Shown in pieces: positions 1 to 4,190 of a stretch of 9,143 nt of DNA (its first letter is position 1; every line of letters starts with the position of its first letter). The notes under the pieces were generated by a model, which saw only the letters and a program-made list of their open reading frames with translations, was not told the DNA's origin and searched no databases. A program made the position numbers and the translations under genes. The stretch comes from Bacteroidota bacterium (GTDB lineage Bacteria > Bacteroidota > Bacteroidia > Bacteroidales > UBA1556), in contig QNXT01000187.1 of NCBI GenBank assembly GCA_003973505.1, forward strand, positions 1-9,143. The letters run 5' to 3'.

Positions 1-1070
1 ACTTCTACTTCATCACGTAAAGCCTCTAACGCACGTTGAGCCATAGAATCCAATTCGCGAACTCCTGGATAAACATGAACAGGACCCATTTTCTCTACAC
101 GCTTAATTATTTCATTTACAAACCAACGACTGTTTGCTATGCCACCCGTGATGATAATACCATCAATTTCTGATTCCAAAACGGCAAACATAGAACCGAT
201 TTCTTTGCATACTTGATATGCCATGGCACCAAATACTTTTTTTGCCTCGGGGTCGTCATGATTGACACGAGAATCAACTTCTAAAGCACTATAAGTACCC
301 AAATAAGCAGCTAATCCACCACCATGCATAATCATATTTAGCACTTCTGTTTCCGTTTTACCAGAGTTGAAGCAATAGCGTACAATATCACCCGTAGGCA
401 AGCTACCGGTACGTTCTGGAGAAAAAGGACCATCTCCATCCAACACCTGATTGGAGTCAACTACTTTTCCATATTCGTGAGCCGAAACAGAAATTCCACT
501 TCCCAAATGAACCACAATCATTTTCATATCCTTATACTCACGCATTAAAGCTTTCGCATGACGTCGAGCAATGGCTTTTTGATTTAAGGTGTGAAAAACC
601 GACTTACGCTCAAATTCAGGATGACCCGTATAACGAGCATATTCGTTAAACTCATCAACAGTTACAGGGTCAACAATAAATGATTTTACATCGCTTTTTA
701 ATTCATTGGCTATTTCACTTGCAAGAAGCCCACCAAGGTCAACAAAATCTTCACCATATTCAGCACTTTTCAAATCGCGAATCAGTGCTTCATTAATGGA
801 GTATATTCCTGACTTAACAGGTTTCACTAAACCACCACGTCCAACAACTGCCTTTATACAATCCATACAAAGTCCATTATTTTCCAACTCATGTAGAATT
901 TTCTTTTTGCGATAGCCCAATTGTTCACTAATATGTGAAAAGCGTCCCAACTCTTGATCAGGATGTTGAACATCTTTTAGGAATAAAATATTATAGTTTT
1001 CGTAAATAGCAATTCGAGTATAAACTGCTCTTGGATTGATAACTAAAATCAATGTACGTTCTAACTGCAT
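1..1070 (-). CDS. buk: Butyrate kinase family protein with altered N-terminal ATP loop (3' end cut by window edge)
   Basis: Translating the complement from the ATG at 1068-1070 gives 356 codons with no stop before the edge, close to the usual full length of butyrate kinase (about 355 residues), so only a few C-terminal residues are missing. An in-frame TAG lies upstream at 1113-1115 and this is the first ATG after it. Members of this ASKHA-fold family convert butyryl or branched-chain acyl phosphate plus ADP to acid plus ATP in the cytoplasm, usually beside phosphotransbutyrylase. Family motifs seen are VVGRGGLVKP (75-84), IVDPVTVDE (132-140), RKSVFHTLNQKAIARR (155-170), HLGSGIS (188-194), DGDGPFSPERTGSLP (211-225), and TGGIA (308-312). 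The canonical loop INPGSTSTK reads INPRAVYTR (11-19), and the usual HASNLG region reads FVDLGG (109-114). Family membership is secure; kinase activity is not, and this may be a divergent paralogue. It lies 81 bp downstream of the next gene on the same strand, with no obvious terminator between them. Confidence 0.88.
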   Translation of the reverse strand, partial: MQLERTLILVINPRAVYTRIAIYENYNILFLKDVQHPDQELGRFSHISEQLGYRKKKILHELENNGLCMDCIKAVVGRGGLVKPVKSGIYSINEALIRDLKSAEYGEDFVDLGGLLASEIANELKSDVKSFIVDPVTVDEFNEYARYTGHPEFERKSVFHTLNQKAIARRHAKALMREYKDMKMIVVHLGSGISVSAHEYGKVVDSNQVLDGDGPFSPERTGSLPTGDIVRYCFNSGKTETEVLNMIMHGGGLAAYLGTYSALEVDSRVNHDDPEAKKVFGAMAYQVCKEIGSMFAVLESEIDGIIITGGIANSRWFVNEIIKRVEKMGPVHVYPGVRELDSMAQRALEALRDEVE

Positions 1071-1151
1071 GGTGTTGCGTTTTAATATGATTATGCTTCG
1101 TTTTTCAAGTCGCTAAAATAAGAAAGTAGCTAATTGAATTAATAATTATTT

Positions 1152-1883
1152 TCATTTTTCAATATAAAAGTGCCATCCACAAAACCATTCTTCAGGATGT
1201 TTGTCTGGCGGACATCCTATTACACTCGTTTTTATGCGTTTATCAATAGTAGCGGCAAAAGTTGAGTATTCAATTATTCCCCCTGACTTGCACGGATAAT
1301 CGTCCAAACCTTTTCGCTTTCTAGCCATTTGTACGCGACACTCATTCATATAAAAGTCGAAACTATTTTCCGTTTCATTGCCAATAGACTGCTTATTCAC
1401 ATCGGCATAAATACGATAGTAGAATGCTTTTTTCAGACCTTCAAGACCAGGAAATTCTCCCAAGCCAAGTATTTTCTTAATTCGAATGGCTTCGTAGGGA
1501 GAGAAATGCGACCAAGCTGCATCATTACAAGTTTTTGCATCTTGCATTCCCTGAGTAAACTCAACCGCTTGAAACCAAACCCCGTCATTAGCCAACCAAT
1601 TTACAGCCACAGCCTTCTTCAAAGCATCCAGTTTTTCATCCTCCATTTGCATTAAGGTCTCCGGATAGTCATCCTCCAATTCAAACCCCAATGTTTTGGA
1701 TAATCTTTTCAGCTGAATTTTAGTACTTAGGCTTGATGCATTTTCAAGTATCTCACCGGCTTTTTCTATTCCAAATAAATCTCGTACTTCGGCATACCAC
1801 ATTGCATGATGCACCATGGTCCGTTGGAAATAATCAAAAATCAGTTTTACTTTTTCTTTCTTTGTTAATTGTTCTGTTTCCAT
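1152..1883 (-). CDS. DUF6125-like cytosolic protein with internal duplication and four-cysteine C-terminal region
   Basis: A 243-residue soluble protein without signal peptide or membrane segment. The C-terminal half has the pattern I associate with the family called DUF6125 (older entries say 'cytosolic protein'): NWLANDGVWFQAVE (95-108), a MNECRVQMARKRKGL block (179-193), YPCKSGGIIEYSTFA (196-210), and IGCPPDKHPEEWFCGW (222-237). Cys182, Cys198, Cys224 and Cys235 could form a metal or iron-sulfur site; that is inference. Residues 23-68 and 97-143 resemble each other (W-[YF]-x-[AE]-V, then G-[IM]-x-x-A, then a basic helix ending in LG), suggesting a tandem duplication of a helical unit. This unit also recalls the L-2-amino-thiazoline-4-carboxylate hydrolase family, a weak link. 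The product's reaction is unknown to me. It starts at 1883 behind a TATATTTG promoter element and is followed 81 bp later by the butyrate kinase homologue, so the two may be cotranscribed. The family name is from memory and needs a profile search. Confidence 0.8.
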   Translation of the reverse strand: METEQLTKKEKVKLIFDYFQRTMVHHAMWYAEVRDLFGIEKAGEILENASSLSTKIQLKRLSKTLGFELEDDYPETLMQMEDEKLDALKKAVAVNWLANDGVWFQAVEFTQGMQDAKTCNDAAWSHFSPYEAIRIKKILGLGEFPGLEGLKKAFYYRIYADVNKQSIGNETENSFDFYMNECRVQMARKRKGLDDYPCKSGGIIEYSTFAATIDKRIKTSVIGCPPDKHPEEWFCGWHFYIEK

Positions 1884-1898
1884 CTAATATGTTTTTTG

Positions 1899-1906
1899 CA
1901 AATATA
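1899..1906 (-). promoter_or_regulatory. Bacteroidota-type -7 promoter element for the DUF6125-like gene
   Basis: The complement reads TATATTTG, a perfect match to the TAnnTTTG element used by the Bacteroidota primary sigma factor. It ends 15 bp before the ATG at 1883, implying a very short 5' leader. No convincing TTTG -33 element is seen at the expected distance. Confidence 0.5.
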
Positions 1907-1926
1907 GGAATTCAAGACTAATTCCT
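1906..1926. promoter_or_regulatory. Dyad AGGAATT-N7-AATTCCT next to the promoter
   Basis: Perfect 7-bp inverted arms (1906-1912 and 1920-1926) separated by 7 bp lie immediately upstream of the minus-strand -7 element, where a regulator would contact or block RNA polymerase. A role as operator is inferred from position and symmetry only; AT-rich dyads of this size also occur by chance. Confidence 0.3.
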
Positions 1927-1987
1927 CCATTAAGGTGTTAGGTAAAAAAATGACTAATTCTTATGGCTAAGTTCTAATTCTTACCAC

Positions 1988-2038
1988 TTTTTCAATGGTT
2001 TTTCGCCCCCAACCCTAAAGGTAGAAACCATTGAAAAA
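1988..2038. repeat. Internal hairpin A of the MITE-like element
   Basis: TTTTTCAATGGTTT (1988-2001) pairs perfectly with AAACCATTGAAAAA (2025-2038), 14 bp. Two more pairs (2002-2003 with 2023-2024) are possible in plus-strand RNA if a G-U wobble is allowed. The loop contains CCCCCAACCCTAAAGG, resembling the C-rich/TAAAGG repeats I recall from Bacteroidota intergenic regions (REP-like). Confidence 0.7.
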
Positions 2039-2050
2039 AACAAGATTCAT

Positions 2051-2103
2051 TTTTTTACTTTTTGGTTCCCTTTTAGGGCAAGGGTAAAACAAAAAGTAAA
2101 AAA
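2051..2103. repeat. Internal hairpin B of the MITE-like element
   Basis: TTTTTTACTTTTTG (2051-2064) pairs perfectly with CAAAAAGTAAAAAA (2090-2103), 14 bp. Its loop contains CCCTTTTAGGG (2068-2078), whose reverse complement CCCTAAAAGGG resembles the loop of hairpin A, so the two units are inverted copies that have diverged. Confidence 0.7.
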
Positions 2104-2248
2104 TACTGTGACAATTAGAATTTAGCCATTCTTATTAATTAAGATGTGCAGTGCTCCTAAATAAACAAGATAATATAAGGGGCAAAATATTTTTATGAAA
2201 TTTTAATATTTGTTGACAATGAAACCCAATTGAATATTCTTTTTTTTG

Positions 2249-2256
2249 TAACTTTG
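2249..2256 (+). promoter_or_regulatory. Bacteroidota-type -7 promoter element for tnaA
   Basis: TAACTTTG matches TAnnTTTG perfectly and implies transcription starting near 2262, with a leader of about 150 nt before the tnaA ATG. An ATTG at 2229-2232 could be a poor -33 element, although the 16-bp spacing is shorter than usual. Confidence 0.5.
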
Positions 2257-2322
2257 CCAACAGTAATGAATACAACAATCACATATATTGTAAGTTCTAA
2301 GTTGATATATCTTAATATCAAA

Positions 2323-2351
2323 AATAGAGATGAGTACCTATAATCTCTATT
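2323..2351 (+). promoter_or_regulatory. Hairpin in the tnaA 5' leader
   Basis: AATAGAGAT (2323-2331) pairs perfectly with ATCTCTATT (2343-2351) around an 11-nt loop. A competing short pairing of GAGT (2332-2335) with ACTC (2353-2356) is possible. It lies about 60 nt upstream of the tnaA ATG and is followed by T-rich sequence rather than a clean U-tract, so it may be an RNA-stability or regulatory hairpin rather than a terminator. A 25-codon ATG frame (2266-2343) ends with its TAA at the loop/right-arm junction; I do not call it a gene. Confidence 0.4.
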
Positions 2352-2410
2352 CACTCCCTACTTAATTTATTTTATTCATTTTTACTTATTAATTTAAAAA
2401 ATTTAGACAA

Positions 2411-3784
2411 ATGGAACTTCCTTTTGCAGAATCATACCGTATAAAAATGGTAGAGCCTATTTATCGTAGTACTCGCCAAGAAAGAGAAGCGTGGATAAAA
2501 GACGCTAAATATAATTTATTCAACTTAAAAAGTGATCATGTTTTTATTGACCTGTTGACTGATTCAGGTACAGGAGCAATGAGTGACAAACAATGGTCGG
2601 AGATGATGCTTGGTGATGAAAGTTATGCAGGTGCTCGCTCTTATTATAAATTAAAAAACGCCATTAAGGAAATCTTAGGATTTGAATATTTTTTACCAAC
2701 CCACCAAGGACGTGCTGCTGAAAATGTACTTTTTTCTGCATTGGTAAAAGAAGGTGATATTGTTCCTGGTAATTCGCATTTTGATACTACCAAGGGGCAT
2801 ATTGAGTTTCGCAAAGCGAGAGCTATAGATTGCACTATTGACGAAGCCTTTGAAACCGAATTAATCCACCCATTCAAAGGAAATGTGGATATCGACAAAT
2901 TGGAAAAGGTATTGATAGAATATGGTGATAAAGTTCCTTTTATCATTATGACCGTAACCAATAATACGGCTGGTGGACAACCTGTTTCTTTGGAAAATTT
3001 GAAGCAAGTTCGTGCATTGGCTGATAAATACAATAAAATGGTTGTATTTGACTCAGCTCGATTTGCTGAGAATGCTTACTTTATAAAAATCCGTGAAGAG
3101 GCATATAAAGATTATACCATTAAAGAAATTGTTACCGAAATGTATAAAAATGCCGATGCCATGACCATGAGTAGCAAGAAAGATGCTATTGTAAATATGG
3201 GAGGTTTTATTGGTATGCGTGATAAAAAACTGTTTACTGAAGCAAGCACATACAACATTATGTTTGAAGGCTTTGTTACCTATGGTGGTATGTCGGGACG
3301 CGATATGAATGCTTTGGCTCAGGGACTTGATGAGGGTACTGAGTTTAACACTTTGGAAACACGAATTAAACAAGTGGAATACCTTGGTAAAAAACTTATT
3401 GAATATGGTGTGCCTATTCAACAACCCATTGGTGGTCATGCTATTTTTGTAGATGCAAAAAAGTTTTTACCTCATATTCCTAAGGAAGAGTATATTGCTC
3501 AAACTTTGGCCGTTGAGTTATATCTTGAAGGAGGTGTGCGTGGAGTAGAAATTGGTACATTGCTTGCCGACCGCGATCCCGATACACGCTTAGACCGTTT
3601 TCCTAAATTAGAGTTGCTACGTTTGGCAATTCCACGACGTACATACACTAATAATCACATGGATTATATTGCTGCTTCTTTGGGAAATGTATATGCTCGA
3701 AGAAATGAAATAAAACGAGGATTGAAAATTCTTTCCGAGGCACCAATTATGCGCCACTTTACTGTAGAATTGGATCGACTATAA
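2411..3784 (+). CDS. tnaA: Tryptophanase (tryptophan indole-lyase)
   Basis: A 457-residue PLP-dependent lyase of normal length that cleaves L-tryptophan to indole, pyruvate and ammonia in the cytoplasm. The beta-eliminating lyase signature is present throughout: FIDLLTDSGTGAMSD (45-59), DESYAG with Tyr72, PTHQGRAAE (96-104), DSARFAENAYFIK (214-226), and MSSKKDA with the PLP lysine at Lys257. Asp214 should bind the PLP ring nitrogen and Arg404 the substrate carboxylate. The close relative tyrosine phenol-lyase is excluded by three positions: Asp125 in HFDTTKGH (Thr124 in the phenol-lyase), Ile381 in VEIG (Arg381 there) and His449 in MRHFT (Phe448 there), all tryptophanase-type. The ATG at 2411 aligns with known family N termini and has an A-rich leader with no clear Shine-Dalgarno sequence, as usual in Bacteroidota. 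No TnaC-like leader peptide with an essential Trp, and no tryptophan permease gene, is seen alongside. Apparently monocistronic, with its own promoter and terminator. Confidence 0.95.
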   Translation: MELPFAESYRIKMVEPIYRSTRQEREAWIKDAKYNLFNLKSDHVFIDLLTDSGTGAMSDKQWSEMMLGDESYAGARSYYKLKNAIKEILGFEYFLPTHQGRAAENVLFSALVKEGDIVPGNSHFDTTKGHIEFRKARAIDCTIDEAFETELIHPFKGNVDIDKLEKVLIEYGDKVPFIIMTVTNNTAGGQPVSLENLKQVRALADKYNKMVVFDSARFAENAYFIKIREEAYKDYTIKEIVTEMYKNADAMTMSSKKDAIVNMGGFIGMRDKKLFTEASTYNIMFEGFVTYGGMSGRDMNALAQGLDEGTEFNTLETRIKQVEYLGKKLIEYGVPIQQPIGGHAIFVDAKKFLPHIPKEEYIAQTLAVELYLEGGVRGVEIGTLLADRDPDTRLDRFPKLELLRLAIPRRTYTNNHMDYIAASLGNVYARRNEIKRGLKILSEAPIMRHFTVELDRL

Positions 3785-3804
3785 GCAAATAAACAATCGA
3801 AAAG

Positions 3805-3845
3805 AAGCCACAAATACATTACGATATTTGTGGCTTTTCTTTTTT
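3805..3845 (+). terminator. Rho-independent terminator of tnaA
   Basis: AAGCCACAAATA (3805-3816) pairs perfectly with TATTTGTGGCTT (3825-3836) around an 8-nt loop, followed by a T-rich run interrupted by one C (to 3845). It starts 20 bp after the tnaA stop codon. Confidence 0.9.
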
Positions 3846-3896
3846 AGTTACTATTTGAAACATTTTATTAACAAGGGCTTTATATCTCATTTTTAG

Positions 3897-3972
3897 CCTT
3901 TGTGTAAACTGTGCAATTTAAAATGAAGTTATACCACAAAGGAGCACCAAGAAGGCACAAAGTCTCACAAAG
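3897..3972. repeat. CACAAAG repeat cluster with an inverted copy
   Basis: Four CACMAAG units start at 3935, 3945, 3956 and 3966, spacings of 10, 11 and 10 bp. An inverted copy CCTTTGTG (3897-3904) can pair with CACAAAGG (3935-3942) across a 30-nt loop. The wording resembles a dispersed CACAAAG/CACAGAG intergenic repeat I recall from many Bacteroidota genomes; that attribution is from memory. Confidence 0.55.
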
Positions 3973-4013
3973 ATGAGATTGATTTCAAGGGTTTATTTCC
4001 AAGGAAAAAAACA

Positions 4014-4175
4014 AGCAAAGCGAGTTCAGTTTCACATACCATGGACTCTACAAACTTCTATCAATAGAAACAATAGGAACGTTTTATCAAACTCATCACA
4101 ATAAGCGAAGCGAGTTCCTATCATAATAAATCATAAATATCAGCGTCAAAAAAGATAAACGAGCAAAACGAGTTC
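4014..4175. repeat. Three dispersed direct copies of AGCRAARCGAGTTC
   Basis: AGCAAAGCGAGTTC (4014-4027), AGCGAAGCGAGTTC (4104-4117) and AGCAAAACGAGTTC (4162-4175) differ from each other at one or two positions. The spacings (90 and 58 bp) and intervening sequences are irregular, so this is not a CRISPR array. All three lie in the 3' untranslated region of the large minus-strand gene. Function unknown. Confidence 0.5.
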
Positions 4176-4190
4176 AAATCAAAGAAGTCA

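Larger units (their letters stand above)
1957..2135. mobile_element. MITE-like non-autonomous element with 8-bp target duplication
   Basis: The core 1965-2127 (163 bp) begins with GGCTAAGTTCTAATT and ends with AATTAGAATTTAGCC, terminal inverted repeats matching at 14 of 15 positions. It is bracketed exactly by the direct repeat ATTCTTAT (1957-1964 and 2128-2135), as expected of an 8-bp target-site duplication. The core encodes no transposase; it consists of two convergent hairpin units whose loops both carry CCCTAAA-type sequence, so the element is nearly a palindrome of palindromes. Eight-bp duplications and GG-starting ends are typical of several insertion sequence families (for example ISL3 and IS1595), but I cannot assign the parent element. 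It lies 74 bp upstream of the DUF6125-like start and about 114 bp upstream of the tnaA -7 element. Removing it with one duplication leaves a plausible empty site. Confidence 0.75.
1884..2410. other. Divergent intergenic region between the DUF6125-like gene and tnaA
   Basis: This 527-bp AT-rich gap has no convincing protein-coding gene. From left to right it holds the minus-strand promoter and dyad of the DUF6125-like gene (1899-1926), a MITE-like element with its target duplication (1957-2135), about 110 bp of AT-rich sequence in which I see nothing specific, a Bacteroidota-type promoter element (2249-2256), and a roughly 150-nt tnaA leader with one hairpin (2323-2351). Confidence 0.8.
3846..4190. 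other. Convergent intergenic region with repeats, no gene
   Basis: The 345 bp between the tnaA terminator and the stop codon of the PPDK_N fusion gene carry no credible ORF. They hold a CACAAAG repeat cluster (3897-3972), three scattered copies of a 14-mer (4014-4175), and a small palindrome TTCTAT-CA-ATAGAA (4056-4069). No convincing minus-strand intrinsic terminator for the large gene is visible. Confidence 0.75.

Noticed and set aside
706..915. 69-codon plus-strand ORF
   Set aside because: It is antisense to the butyrate kinase homologue, whose motifs clearly occupy the other strand; the translation resembles no family.
1329..1921. Plus-strand ORFs of 108 and 62 codons
   Set aside because: Both are shadows of the DUF6125-like gene on the minus strand.
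2213..2240. TTGACA-N16-TATTCT, resembling an E. coli sigma-70 promoter
   Set aside because: Other signs point to Bacteroidota, whose main sigma factor does not use this consensus; the TAACTTTG element just downstream fits better.
2266..2343. 25-codon ORF as a TnaC-type leader peptide
   Set aside because: It has no tryptophan codon, no TnaC-like motif and essentially no untranslated leader after the predicted transcription start. It is reported only with the hairpin as an observation.
2644..3439. Minus-strand ORFs of 129 and 128 codons within tnaA
   Set aside because: They lie wholly inside a well-supported tryptophanase gene and have low-complexity, non-family translations.
4014..4175. CRISPR array
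   Set aside because: Only three 14-bp copies with unequal spacings of 90 and 58 bp, and no cas genes.
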